This document shows, one piece after another, positions 27,901-36,648 of a stretch of DNA of 64,000 nt. The notes beneath the pieces were generated by a model, which saw nothing but the letters and a program-made list of their open reading frames with translations, made no database searches and was not told the DNA's origin. The DNA lies in the NCBI RefSeq assembly GCF_001590685.1, contig NZ_CP014616.1, positions 3,967,001 through 4,031,000 of the forward strand, given 5' to 3'. This stretch comes from Sporosarcina psychrophila (GTDB taxonomy: Bacteria > Bacillota > Bacilli > Bacillales_A > Planococcaceae). Both the position numbers and the translations under genes were made by a program. The number at the start of each line of letters is the position of its first letter. Positions within the stretch are counted from its first letter, which is position 1.

Positions 27901-28718
27901 AACCCAGCTCCCCCTTATCTCCGCTGTGTAAGTGATTCATTTTAAAAAGACTATCAGTCAATAATCGATTAGCAATACCTTTTTCGGAACTTCCACTCTA
28001 CTAGTTTACCTTTGCATACATCATCATTATCCCATAAACTATCATTTACCGTCTAAGCGCATGAGCACTATGCAGGAATCCATAAGGAACCATTTATTCG
28101 ATTAGCTCATTAAGATGTCACATGGATGTTTCTATGATTGTCTTTCTTCAAGCAACAAAAAACGTTTATACCAAACCGGTTGTATATACATCACTGAAAT
28201 AAGCGCTTTCACCGCCAAGTATGATTCTTACTATCCAGCGTTCAATACTTTCCTTTTCTATATCCGTTTTCAAAACTGCTTTTGTTCAACGAGTTAAAAA
28301 TGTGAAATTTTAACTCGGCGAATTTTCACAACGTTTTAATAGCAACATTGTCATTGATTTTCGGGTAGATAGTCATCTTGTTTCTACGGGTTATTATTTT
28401 GAAAAACAGTTTTGATTTCCCTTTTCCGTAAAAAAGACAATAAAAATAACACGCTTCATTCAATAACTGAATGGAACGTGTTTTGTTGGCTAGTTATGTT
28501 GAACAAATGAATACGGCGTTTGCGCTTTACAAGGGCTTTTGGGAGGCCACTGAAAAAGCCCTTGTACTTGGAAGGGTTTAGGATTCCCATTAATCCCGCT
28601 TCGACGCTTTGTGGATGCCTCCCCCCCGAATTAAGAAGCCACTGAAAGTGTTGTATTTGTATTCCCAGAAAGCAAAACTATAATTAAACTCCAGAATTAA
28701 TAATCTTCATTAGTCAAC
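27901..28718. other. Intergenic region with two strong hairpins
   Basis: No supported gene in about 800 bases. Hairpins lie at 28448-28482 (AACACG..TTCATTCA with TGAATG..CGTGTT) and 28528-28566 (TACAAGGGCTTTT with AAAAGCCCTTGTA), the second inside a duplicated GGGAGGCCACTGAAAAAGCC-like sequence. They resemble terminators or small mobile hairpins. Confidence 0.5.
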
Positions 28719-29159
28719 CTAACCGATATAAACACTTTCACATGTTCCAGCTACTGGTTCATAAAAACAATGTTCTTTAAACTGACCAGTAAAAGGTTGA
28801 CCGTACCATGTTGGAGGGCATGGACCAGACGGATTAAAATACCAAAGGGCATATTTCCCTGGGTGGTCTCTCCAGTAATCCAATGTCTGTCTTGCTAATC
28901 TCTTTTCAACTGGTCTCGCTCTTTCATAAAATAAATTACCTTTTTGAACAGCCTCAAAAGAATAATTTCCTCCTTGCACATGAAAAATGACATCATCAAT
29001 TGATCTTAAATCTGTAAAGTCCAAGCAATCTGCGACGAGACGATTAACAATTACATTGCCAACGTATAGCATTCCTTGTTTACCTTCACCTTCAGCTTCC
29101 GCTCTCATCATCCTTGCCAGTAAGTCGATGTCTGAATCTCGGTATTTCACTCTTGGCAT
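28719..29159 (-). CDS. cwlJ: Spore cortex-lytic hydrolase CwlJ (SleB/CwlJ family)
   Basis: A 146-residue protein starting at ATG 29159, with GGGGTG upstream; B. subtilis CwlJ is about the same length. It lacks a signal peptide and peptidoglycan-binding domain, which separates it from SleB. The catalytic domain is complete: ARMMRAEAEGEGKQGMLYVG (with the catalytic Glu), VIVNR, and GPCPPTWYGQPFTGQFKEHC-like end ending in FYEP. CwlJ degrades spore cortex during germination and normally depends on GerQ, whose gene is not in the window. Confidence 0.93.
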   Translation of the reverse strand: MPRVKYRDSDIDLLARMMRAEAEGEGKQGMLYVGNVIVNRLVADCLDFTDLRSIDDVIFHVQGGNYSFEAVQKGNLFYERARPVEKRLARQTLDYWRDHPGKYALWYFNPSGPCPPTWYGQPFTGQFKEHCFYEPVAGTCESVYIG

Positions 29160-29361
29160 TTTTTCACCCCAAAATATAGTATGAATAAAAGCATACAATG
29201 ATGTCAGTGTTTATAAATTAAGGATGGCTAAATTGACCAAAATTATAAATATGTAATTTCAGTGAATTGCCGAAATAGTATCATGTACAGCATACCTAAA
29301 GTTAATAGCGAAAGGTTCATGGTTGATTTATGACAATTCAATAGTCAAAAAAACTCAAAAA

Positions 29362-29393
29362 AAAGGCAACCAAATGTTGTCGCGGTTGCCTTT
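29362..29393 (-). terminator. Terminator after truncated kinase gene
   Basis: AAAGGCAACC and GGTTGCCTTT, an exact 10-bp stem; on the minus strand it is followed by a run of eight T residues and TTTTTTT further on. Confidence 0.9.
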
Positions 29394-29411
29394 CACTTTA
29401 TGCATGGGTGC

Positions 29412-29732
29412 CTAAATTTCCATATAATTATCGAGAACCTTTTGCATATCCAATTCTTCAAAAGTGGAAATTTGCGGTTTAGCTAAAAGTAACAATTCAT
29501 TTATTATTTCTTCTATCTTTTCAATCTCCAACATAACTACATCAAAATTTTTAGTTGGTGCTTCCTGCTTTCCTAATTGCGTGTACCCTTTAATAGTTGT
29601 TAATGAATTTCGTATTTCATGGGCAATACTTGCCGCAAGTTGTCCAACAACATAATGTTGGTCTGTACTTTGTATCATATCTTTAATCTTTGTTCTCTCC
29701 GATAAATCCCTAATTTCCACGATGTTATTCAT
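29412..29732 (-). CDS. Truncated sensor histidine kinase (HisKA domain only)
   Basis: A 106-residue protein with an AAGGGGATG ribosome site. It begins with VEIRDLSERTKIKDMI, a typical PAS-to-kinase linker, then the phospho-acceptor H-box ASIAHEIRNSLTTIKGYTQL, and stops after the second helix. There is no HATPase domain, so it cannot autophosphorylate. H-box wording is close to the sporulation kinases of Bacillus. The gene is neat, with its own ribosome site and terminator, so it could be a stable truncated protein that interacts with a phosphorelay, or simply a relic. Confidence 0.7.
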   Translation of the reverse strand: MNNIVEIRDLSERTKIKDMIQSTDQHYVVGQLAASIAHEIRNSLTTIKGYTQLGKQEAPTKNFDVVMLEIEKIEEIINELLLLAKPQISTFEELDMQKVLDNYMEI

Positions 29733-29759
29733 TTGTTTTCATCCCCTTTATAATGTTTA

Positions 29760-30965
29760 TCACACATTTAAAAAAGGAGATTGTTGTGGCGGTTTCCCGG
29801 GAGGAGCATGTGCCCATTTAACCATTGCAACCTCATTCAAATGTATCCACTTTCCGCCGCCTGAAGATTTTAGCGTGAACACATCAACGATTCCATAAAA
29901 ACTTAAATCGCTTTGTCCGCCCATTTCTAAAGTTAAGGAGGCTGTAGGCGAAGGTGCTCCTATAATGATAGGTGGCGGTAGACTCCCCACCTCTGGGCTT
30001 GATTTAGTTGAATGATTAGGATTATCAACATTTTTCTTTTCTAACACGTCAGTTTTAGAATTAATAATTGGTTCAATCAAACCATTCCCCTGTTCATGCA
30101 CTTTTACTTTCTTACCAATCGATTGCCGATTTACAGAAGTTTCTACTATAATAGAATCTACTTCTAGGTTAACCTCGTCATTCATACTACTTTCAATCTC
30201 ATTATCAAAGTCGATGTCACTATGTTTCTCTAGTTCACTAGTACCGACCTGTTTACTCAATACATCTGTCTCAATTTCAGGCGCTAAAGGCGTAATAGGT
30301 TCCCGTTTCTGCACTGGCCTGACATCACGACTACACTCTTTTAGTTTAGTGAAGAATTTTTCACTCCTACTACTGGTTTTTTTATCTTCCTCAAAGATTT
30401 CAAGAGGAAGTTCTATAACTTTAGGAACGGTATCCACTGTTTCAGCAGGTTCAATAACCTCATCTTCAGAAACATCGATTGTAGATTTCAGAGTTTCATT
30501 AACAAATTCCCCTGTGGTTTCTACGATCGTTTGAACAGAAGAAGTTGTTTTCTCAACTGTTTCATTTATATCCTTAACGACCGGGGTGACGACAGGAACA
30601 GTTGGTAATCCATATACGACCGAATTCACTGTGTCATTCACCACATTTGTTACTTCAGAGGTTGTTTTCCCCACAGTACCGGTAACTGTCTTATTTAGTA
30701 AATCCCCTGTATTCTTAATTCCAGAAGTAACAGAATTAATTTCTGTTTTTTGCATACCATTCACTGTTTCTTGAAGAACTGTATCAATAGACTCCGTTTT
30801 ATCTTTCAATACATTATCTACCTTCTTTACGTTGCCAAACAAAATGATTCGTGATTTTCCAACATCCTCACTAATGGAAGCATTCAGATTTTCGCCATGA
30901 ACAATAGTAGGTACGATTAGGAATAAACTAAAGCAAGTCACACATAAAAGGAATATCTTCCTCAA
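29760..30965 (-). CDS. Secreted repeat-rich protein of unknown function
   Basis: A protein of about 401 residues; TTG at 30965 is preferred because GGGGGTG sits just upstream (an ATG five codons earlier is inside the ribosome site). Signal peptide: RKIFLLCVTCFSLFLIVPTI. Residues 40-170 are made of amphipathic Val/Thr repeats (TVNGMQKTEINSVTSGIKNT, TVGKTTSEVTNVVNDTVNSV and similar). The middle is acidic and Pro/Glu-rich. The end is compact: GGGKWIHLNEVAMVKWAHAP followed by a PPGKPPQQSPF tail. No known domain; the repeats could form helical bundles or coat a surface. Possibly spore-associated, given cwlJ nearby, but that is a guess. Confidence 0.75.
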   Translation of the reverse strand: MRKIFLLCVTCFSLFLIVPTIVHGENLNASISEDVGKSRIILFGNVKKVDNVLKDKTESIDTVLQETVNGMQKTEINSVTSGIKNTGDLLNKTVTGTVGKTTSEVTNVVNDTVNSVVYGLPTVPVVTPVVKDINETVEKTTSSVQTIVETTGEFVNETLKSTIDVSEDEVIEPAETVDTVPKVIELPLEIFEEDKKTSSRSEKFFTKLKECSRDVRPVQKREPITPLAPEIETDVLSKQVGTSELEKHSDIDFDNEIESSMNDEVNLEVDSIIVETSVNRQSIGKKVKVHEQGNGLIEPIINSKTDVLEKKNVDNPNHSTKSSPEVGSLPPPIIIGAPSPTASLTLEMGGQSDLSFYGIVDVFTLKSSGGGKWIHLNEVAMVKWAHAPPGKPPQQSPFLNV

Positions 30966-31137
30966 TTGATTCACCCCCATTCTTGTTAATTATTAGAAGT
31001 ATTATAACATTCACCCATTTTTAGTGCTAGGTATTAATTCAATTTGAATACGAAGGTGGGTTATCTCAATGATGGAAGTGAATATTACTGCGCAGCGCCC
31101 ACTAGCGATGCGCAGCAATAAATATATGTAAATTCAC

Positions 31138-31250
31138 TTGGATAAACATACAAAAAAACCAAACAATCGTAACTTGTCTGGTCTTCCTTCTATTACTATG
31201 CAATTGAAGTAAATTAGTAGAGTAGTTTTTACCTAAATTAAGACACCAGC
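31138..31250. repeat. Dispersed intergenic repeat, type B, decayed
   Basis: Hairpin built from ACCAAACAA and TTGTCTGGTCTT, CCTTCTATTACT, ATGCAATTGAAGTAAATTAG and a decayed ACCTAAATTA end. It lies downstream of the iron-binding gene on the minus strand. Confidence 0.55.
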
Positions 31251-31297
31251 TTTAAAAATAAGTCTGAAGTATTTTCAAAACTGTCAGCTTTCATATG

Positions 31298-32308
31298 TTA
31301 TTTAAACAAGTCTGGATAAATTTCTTTTGCTAATAGTTCCATTCCATCGATCGTGTTATAACCATAGCCAAACATATAATTGTAATCCACTACATAAATC
31401 TGCTTATTTTTGATGGCCTTCATACTTGATAATTTCGGGTTTGCATAGATCCCTTCTTTCACTTTTTCAAGGTCTGCGTCATCCCATTCCGGTAAGATTA
31501 ATACATCTGGATCAGCCTCAATAAGCGTTTCAATACTTACATCAGCAGTCTCCTTCTTGAATATGTTATCTAGCTTGACCATATTAAAGGCATCGTTGAA
31601 GAATGTTTCATCGCCTGCTGGATAGACATAAATCTCATTTGGGTCATTTGTATGCAAATAAGCAAATGTTTTATGGTCTTGAATGCTTTCTAATTTTGAT
31701 GTAATCGATGTTTGTTTGTCTTTAAGCTCTTTTATAAAGCTGTCCGCTTTGTCTTGGACACTAAAAATGTTACCGATGTTTTCAATATCTTTATAAATAG
31801 AATCATATGTTCCGCCTGTAACAGATGACTCTATTACGTACGTTTTAATATCCATATTATTGAGTGTATCTACTGTACCTACACCCCAATCCGCATTATC
31901 AAATAAGCCGCCTCGACCAAAAACTAAATCTGGATTGGTTCCTAATGTCACCTCTTTGCCGACATATTCATCACTTAGAATAGTTAATTTCAAGTATTCT
32001 TCCTCTACTGATTTGTCAGGAGCTCCGAAGTTTGCCCCTACCCCAACGATTTTATCGCCTAAGCCTAAATGCAATAATAATTCCGCTGTTGGACGCGTAT
32101 TAGCCATGATTCTTTCAGGTGCTGCATCAAATACTTGGTCTTTCTTATCCCAAGTTGTTCCGCCTTCAGCTTTCGTATAGTTTTGAATCGTTAACGGGTA
32201 ATGCCCTTTCGCTTCGGCTTCCTTTGAAGTACCCTTACTCGAATCTCCACATGCCGTTAATGTTAGAAGTGCAGCTAAACCGATACCAAGCAATAATTTT
32301 CTTTTCAT
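31298..32308 (-). CDS. Iron/cobalamin-type ABC transporter binding lipoprotein
   Basis: A 336-residue protein; ATG 32308 has TAGGAGGAGC upstream. Lipobox LTAC at the end of the signal peptide. Binding-fold landmarks: PERIMANTRPTAELLLHLGL, LGTNPDLVFGRGG, the EADPDVLILPEWDD block and NKQIYVVDYNYMFGYGYNTI at the C-terminus. Last gene of a Fur-box operon with a FecCD permease and an ATPase. The ligand (siderophore, haem or other chelate) cannot be read from the sequence. Confidence 0.9.
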   Translation of the reverse strand: MKRKLLLGIGLAALLTLTACGDSSKGTSKEAEAKGHYPLTIQNYTKAEGGTTWDKKDQVFDAAPERIMANTRPTAELLLHLGLGDKIVGVGANFGAPDKSVEEEYLKLTILSDEYVGKEVTLGTNPDLVFGRGGLFDNADWGVGTVDTLNNMDIKTYVIESSVTGGTYDSIYKDIENIGNIFSVQDKADSFIKELKDKQTSITSKLESIQDHKTFAYLHTNDPNEIYVYPAGDETFFNDAFNMVKLDNIFKKETADVSIETLIEADPDVLILPEWDDADLEKVKEGIYANPKLSSMKAIKNKQIYVVDYNYMFGYGYNTIDGMELLAKEIYPDLFK

Positions 32309-32318
32309 GGTGCTCCTC

Positions 32319-33080
32319 CTATATGCCATATGCAAAACCTAATCCATTTGTAACAGGATTGGTATATGTTTGACATTTAATTTGATATAATGCTTCAACT
32401 GTAGTTGGCGTTAAAACCTCTTCTGGTGTTCCATGCGCATAGATTTCTCCATCTTTTATGGCATACAAGTAGTCGCAGTAATGTGCTGCCATTTCTAAAT
32501 CATGGAGAGCTGCTAATACACCAATGTTCAAATTTTTAACACATGATAAAATTTCAAGCTGATAGCGTATATCTAAGTGGTTTGTCGGTTCATCTAAAAC
32601 CATGATTTTTGGCTGTTGCGCAATGGTTCTCGCTAAGATAACCCTTTGCTTTTCTCCACCAGACAACGATAAGAAACCACGCTGTTTGTAATCGAGTAAA
32701 TTTGTTGTTTTCAAAGCTTCCTCCACAATCACATAATCTTCTTGTTTGTCTGACTCCAACATTCTTTTATGTGGTGTTCTGCCTAACATCACCATTTGCT
32801 GAACGGACAAATCAAAACTCATTTCATTAAATTGCCCCACTACACCTAATCGCTGTGAAATTTTTTTCTCTGAACTTTTCAGTACATCAACATCATCTAA
32901 AAAAACCATTCCTTTTTGAGGAACAAGACTCTTATAGATAGCCTTTAGCAACGTTGATTTTCCACAACCATTTGGTCCAATCAGCCCTACAAATTGTTGT
33001 TTTTTCACAAGGATTGAAATGTTTTTCACAATCTCTTTTTTCCCGATAGTAATATCTATTCCCTTTGCAATCAATTCCAT
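32319..33080 (-). CDS. Iron-type ABC transporter ATPase (FecE/FhuC-like)
   Basis: A 253-residue ATPase: Walker A GPNGCGKST, signature LSGGEKQRV, Walker B MVLDEPTNHLD and AALHDLEMAAHYCDYL with the switch His. It begins 3 bases after the permease stop and ends 10 bases before the binding-protein start, one operon. Confidence 0.94.
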   Translation of the reverse strand: MELIAKGIDITIGKKEIVKNISILVKKQQFVGLIGPNGCGKSTLLKAIYKSLVPQKGMVFLDDVDVLKSSEKKISQRLGVVGQFNEMSFDLSVQQMVMLGRTPHKRMLESDKQEDYVIVEEALKTTNLLDYKQRGFLSLSGGEKQRVILARTIAQQPKIMVLDEPTNHLDIRYQLEILSCVKNLNIGVLAALHDLEMAAHYCDYLYAIKDGEIYAHGTPEEVLTPTTVEALYQIKCQTYTNPVTNGLGFAYGI

Positions 33081-33083
33081 TTT

Positions 33084-34163
33084 CTACCCTCCAAAGTTGT
33101 AGCCTCTTTTTACAATCATGTAGATAAATAATGGAGATCCAATAACAGAGGTAATGATTCCGATGGGCAATTCAACATTATGTATTAACGTTCGTGACAA
33201 AATATCGGCCCAAATCATGAAAAGTCCTCCTAAAAGCAGCGTTCCAAGCATTAAACGCTTATGATCGGCTCCGAAAATCCCCCTAGTGATATGCGGAATA
33301 ATTAAACCAACAAAGCCAATCATTCCTGAATAGGCGACCATTGTTCCCGTAACAAGAGCAGTGATGATCATATAAAGTTTTCGGAATGCACTTAAGTTAA
33401 TGCCTAGTGTAATAGCAGATTCGTCACCTAGCAGCATCGTGTTTAACACGCGATGTTGGAAAAGAAATAGGGCTGATCCAAGCAGAACAACTATGGCTAA
33501 AATCGGTGTTTTATCCCAACTAGCTGAAGCTAGACTTCCCATTGACCAAAAAGTAACGGTCTTAATCCCTTCTGCATTATTGGCAAAATAGATAATTAAG
33601 CTAGCAAAGGAGCTACACAATGCACCGATTACAACTCCAGATAAAACGAGTTTCACAGATGTTGCTTTACCGCCGATGCTCGATAAAATAAGAACTGCCA
33701 TTGATGTTATCATCGCACCAACAAAGGCTCCGAATGCCACGCCAAACTGAGACAAAAATGCACTACTTCCAAATCCAACGAGAATTGCAAAAGTTGCACC
33801 TAATGATGCGCCCGATGAAATACCAAGTATGTATGGGTCAGCAAGTGGATTTTGCACGACTGCTTGCATAACCGTTCCACATAACGCCAGCCCTATGCCG
33901 ATAAGCAGTGCGAAAATAACACGTGGCATCCTCACCTGTAAAATAATATTCAAATAGGATTCGCTTTGGACATGATCGAGTGATCCAAGCCTTCCATTTG
34001 TTAATGCATGTAATAATATGTCCATAGCCTGCGTGAAAGGAATATTAACTTGTCCAATTGATACTGAAAAGACAGCCGATAGCATAATGATGCCTACGAG
34101 AAGAAAAATAAATACATAATAACTTTTGCCCATCCCTATCTTGCTTAGATCCTTTTTCTTCAA
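33084..34163 (-). CDS. Iron-type ABC transporter permease (FecCD family)
   Basis: A 359-residue protein with about ten transmembrane segments, starting at TTG 34163 behind GGAGGTG. FecCD motifs: RMPRVIFALLIGIGLALCGT, VVQNPLADPYILGISSGASLG and IGFVGLIIPHITR. First gene of the operon; a Fur box overlaps its promoter region. A single permease gene suggests a homodimeric channel. Confidence 0.94.
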   Translation of the reverse strand: MKKKDLSKIGMGKSYYVFIFLLVGIIMLSAVFSVSIGQVNIPFTQAMDILLHALTNGRLGSLDHVQSESYLNIILQVRMPRVIFALLIGIGLALCGTVMQAVVQNPLADPYILGISSGASLGATFAILVGFGSSAFLSQFGVAFGAFVGAMITSMAVLILSSIGGKATSVKLVLSGVVIGALCSSFASLIIYFANNAEGIKTVTFWSMGSLASASWDKTPILAIVVLLGSALFLFQHRVLNTMLLGDESAITLGINLSAFRKLYMIITALVTGTMVAYSGMIGFVGLIIPHITRGIFGADHKRLMLGTLLLGGLFMIWADILSRTLIHNVELPIGIITSVIGSPLFIYMIVKRGYNFGG

Positions 34164-34195
34164 TATTTCACCTCCGTTACAATCACCCGCTTAAC

Positions 34196-34210
34196 TGATA
34201 ACGATTATCA
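34196..34210. promoter_or_regulatory. Fur box of the 31-34 kb iron operon
   Basis: TGATAACGATTATCA, one mismatch to the Bacillus 7-1-7 Fur consensus, followed by an overlapping TTATCA half-site. It lies about 35 bases upstream of the permease TTG. Confidence 0.85.
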
Positions 34211-34286
34211 TTATCAACTGCTTCTGTATTGTAGAACATATTCTGAAGAAAAACAACAACAATTTTATTGAATAACTTGTTAATCT

Positions 34287-34600
34287 GATTGTTTCATTGG
34301 AGACTCGCCTGTTGGTTGGACGCTTTCTTGGATTGGTTGGAGGCTCTTCGGGATTGGTTGGAGACTTCGATTGGTTTGTTGGAGGCTTCCTCGTTCGTTG
34401 GACACTTTCCTGAATTGGTTGGACACTTTCACGGGTTGGTTGCACACTTTCCGGGCTTGGTTGGACACTTCGATTGGTTCGTTGGAGACTTCCCCGTTCG
34501 TTGGACACTTTCCGGGATTGGTTGCAGACTCTTCGGAGTTGGTTGGACACTTACTGTGCTTGGTTGGACGCTTTCCATGATTTGTTGATGGCCTAGTTGA
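34287..34600. repeat. Array of a 21-bp repeat (about 14 degenerate units)
   Basis: Units share TTGGTTGGACACTTTCC plus four variable bases; a few are shortened to 17 or split by a TTGGTTCGTTGG variant. Because 21 is a multiple of three, all frames stay open and read as seven-residue repeats (for example PTNQSKC on the minus strand, GWTLS on the plus strand). No ribosome site fits any of these frames, and coding-like conservation is absent, so it is treated as non-coding repeat DNA. Related units occur at 50150-50200 and 52437-52705. Confidence 0.85.
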
Positions 34601-34654
34601 AGGGTAACTGACGCATGACTGCATTCCGTCAACTCAAGGCTCCGAATAAAAAAT

Positions 34655-34699
34655 AAAAGAGGTATGCAACCATTTGTAGATGGTTACATTCCTCTTTTA
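34655..34699 (-). terminator. Terminator of the methyltransferase gene
   Basis: AAAAGAGGTATGCAACCA pairs with TGGTTACATTCCTCTTTT with two mismatches; on the minus strand TTATTTTTTATT follows. Confidence 0.8.
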
Positions 34700-34743
34700 C
34701 TTTATGAAAATTATGTGCCAGTACATCAAGAGAAGACAAGAAA

Positions 34744-35340
34744 TCACTTAATACTACTGGATATAAACATTGAGGCATCTTGATTCATAAAAATACGATT
34801 TCCATGATGAAATGTCTTAATTTCAATTGATTTAAATCCAACTTCGGATAATCTATTTTTCAATTCTTCATGCGAAAAACCGTTATGAACTTTCGGATGA
34901 TATATTTCATCGTTTTTGTCAAAATCAATAATAATTAGCTTGCCATCATTATTTAAAATGTTGAACAATCCTTGTAGAATTTTTTTAGTATCCGGAATAT
35001 GAAGAAGGACTAGTGACATTAAAACGATGTCTGCCTTAAGTTCAGTAGTTTCTTGAGTGAAATCTGAATAAAGTACTTTTGAGTTGAGGATTCCTTTGTG
35101 AGAAATTTTAGCTTTCGCAACCTCCAACATTTGTTTTGATGAATCTACCAGTAAAATAGAATCCACTAAATCTGATAATTCTAAACTAACTAGACCAGTA
35201 CCACTCCCATAGTCTATTAAAGATTTCGATTTACTATTTCGTAATTCTGGTCTTACTTCCTTAACTAGTATTTTAGCTAATTCAATTCTTTCCTCTGTGT
35301 CGTATCTTTTTGCCATCTGTTCAAAAACGTTATTTTCCAT
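34744..35340 (-). CDS. Class I SAM-dependent methyltransferase
   Basis: A 198-residue protein. Motif I SLIDYGSGTGLVSLEL binds S-adenosylmethionine; the acidic motif II is LLVDSSKQM; VLMSLVLLHIPD and DGKLIIIDFDKND correspond to the later Rossmann motifs. The family (UbiE/tellurite-type small methyltransferases) has many substrates, and nothing nearby names one. Monocistronic, with its own terminator. Confidence 0.88.
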   Translation of the reverse strand: MENNVFEQMAKRYDTEERIELAKILVKEVRPELRNSKSKSLIDYGSGTGLVSLELSDLVDSILLVDSSKQMLEVAKAKISHKGILNSKVLYSDFTQETTELKADIVLMSLVLLHIPDTKKILQGLFNILNNDGKLIIIDFDKNDEIYHPKVHNGFSHEELKNRLSEVGFKSIEIKTFHHGNRIFMNQDASMFISSSIK

Positions 35341-35445
35341 ATTCTGCTCCCCTATTTAGTACATAATTTAAGCTACATATTCGTCATTATAACAAAAATC
35401 AAAATCTAAAGGGACAATTCTCCCTTTCATTGCTCTGAATCATGT

Positions 35446-35492
35446 TGAAGTAAATACCTAGTCCATGCCTTATATATTAGAGTACATAAATT
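35446..35492. repeat. Partial type A repeat
   Basis: AATCATGTTGAAGTAAATAC, then CTAGTCCATGCCTTATATATTAGAG: the central right half of the type A element, without ends. Confidence 0.5.
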
Positions 35493-35626
35493 CACTTCCT
35501 ACTAACTAAAGAATCCTCTACTGCGAAAAACACTATATTCCATATCGTTTGAGGTTTTAGTTTTTGGGGAATGCAATTGAATGTAGCGTTTTGATGGTTC
35601 GTGAAAAAAATAGGGAGGAATTTATA

Positions 35627-36406
35627 ATGGGCAAGAAAAAAGTAGCGGTCATTACAGGTTCAGGTCAAGGTATAGGGAAAGCGTTAGCTGAACGTTTAGC
35701 GAATGAAGAATTTTCAATTGTGTTAAGCGATGTTAACGAACAAATTCTAACTGAAACCGAAAAAGAATTTAAAAATAATGGATTTGAAGTTACATCGTTC
35801 GTTGGTAACGTAGCCAATCCCGACGATCAAGAAGCACTTGTTCAACATGCGGTTAATACGTTCGGCAGTGTTGATGTATTTATTAACAATGCAGGTGTGG
35901 AAGGACAAGTTGCACCGCTTACACATGTTGATCCGAAAGCGGTTGATTTTACGCTTGACGTTAACGTTAAAGGGACGATTTATGGCATTAAAGCAGCAGC
36001 AAATCAGATGAAGAAACAAGGGACTGGCGGTAAAATCATTAACGCTTGTTCAATTGCTGGTCAAGAAGGATTCGAAATGTTAGGTGTTTATTCGGCAAGT
36101 AAATTTGCGGTTAAAGGGTTGACGCAAGTTGCCGCAAAAGAACTTGCGAAAGATAAAATCACCGTCAATTCTTATTGCCCCGGGATTGTTGGAACAGGTA
36201 TGTGGGACAGACTAGATGAAAAAATGATGGAACACATGGGGACGAAAAAAGGAGAAGCATTTGCGAAATTCACTGAAGGAATTGCACTTGGTCGTTCACA
36301 AACTCCTGAAGATGTAGCTCATCTTGTATCCTTCTTGGCTTCACCAAACTCTAATTACATCACTGGGCAAAACATCTTATCAGATGGTGGTATGGTGTTC
36401 AATTAA
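35627..36406 (+). CDS. SDR oxidoreductase, diacetyl/acetoin reductase-like
   Basis: A 259-residue short-chain dehydrogenase; ATG 35627 has AGGGAGG seven bases upstream. Cofactor motif [12 protein letters not shown], catalytic Ser in [10 protein letters not shown] and YSASK. Aspartate at the end of beta-2 (LSDVNEQ) predicts NAD(H). The end [21 protein letters not shown] closely follows the (S)-acetoin-forming diacetyl reductases (ButA/BudC), which interconvert diacetyl, acetoin and 2,3-butanediol. The exact substrate needs assay. Monocistronic on the plus strand, followed by a strong terminator. Confidence 0.85.
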   Translation: MGKKKVAVITGSGQGIGKALAERLANEEFSIVLSDVNEQILTETEKEFKNNGFEVTSFVGNVANPDDQEALVQHAVNTFGSVDVFINNAGVEGQVAPLTHVDPKAVDFTLDVNVKGTIYGIKAAANQMKKQGTGGKIINACSIAGQEGFEMLGVYSASKFAVKGLTQVAAKELAKDKITVNSYCPGIVGTGMWDRLDEKMMEHMGTKKGEAFAKFTEGIALGRSQTPEDVAHLVSFLASPNSNYITGQNILSDGGMVFN

Positions 36407-36456
36407 TTCACTATCTCAAGAGATATCGTATAAAAATGAAGATATCCCAATTTTTT

Positions 36457-36498
36457 AAAAGCCTAATTTCTCATTTAACATCGAGAAATTAGGCTTTT
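36457..36498. terminator. Terminator after the SDR gene
   Basis: AAAAGCCTAATTTCTC and GAGAAATTAGGCTTTT form a perfect 16-bp stem followed by TAT on the plus strand, with a run of T residues on the opposite strand as well. Confidence 0.9.
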
Positions 36499-36534
36499 AT
36501 GATCCTCAAAATAGTGTAAGGTTTCCCCATATTT

Positions 36535-36648
36535 GTGTGGGTGCCTGTGCAAAAAAACAACAAATAATTCACTTAATTTCATAAAAAAACAATAGAGATT
36601 AGATTATCAGACACCTGAAACTTTCAGTACAGCTGCCTGAAATTAATT
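36535..36648. repeat. Dispersed intergenic repeat, variant type A
   Basis: GTGCCTGTGCAAAAAAACAA head, a TAATTCACTTAATTTCATAA segment, a GAGATTAGATTATCAGACA core and the end motif CTGCCTGAAATTAA, which stops 2-8 bases from the stop codon of the AlkD-like gene. Confidence 0.6.

Noticed and set aside
28115..28297. 60-codon plus-strand frame
   Set aside because: No ribosome site, many rare residues, no family.
30214..30774. Two plus-strand frames of 106 and 62 codons
   Set aside because: Antisense shadows of the secreted repeat protein's Val/Thr codons.
34287..34600. CRISPR array
   Set aside because: Units are adjacent 21-mers without unique spacers and no cas gene is present.
34191..34632. 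Several overlapping repeat-protein frames on both strands
   Set aside because: They arise because the 21-bp DNA repeat leaves all frames open; none has a ribosome site.
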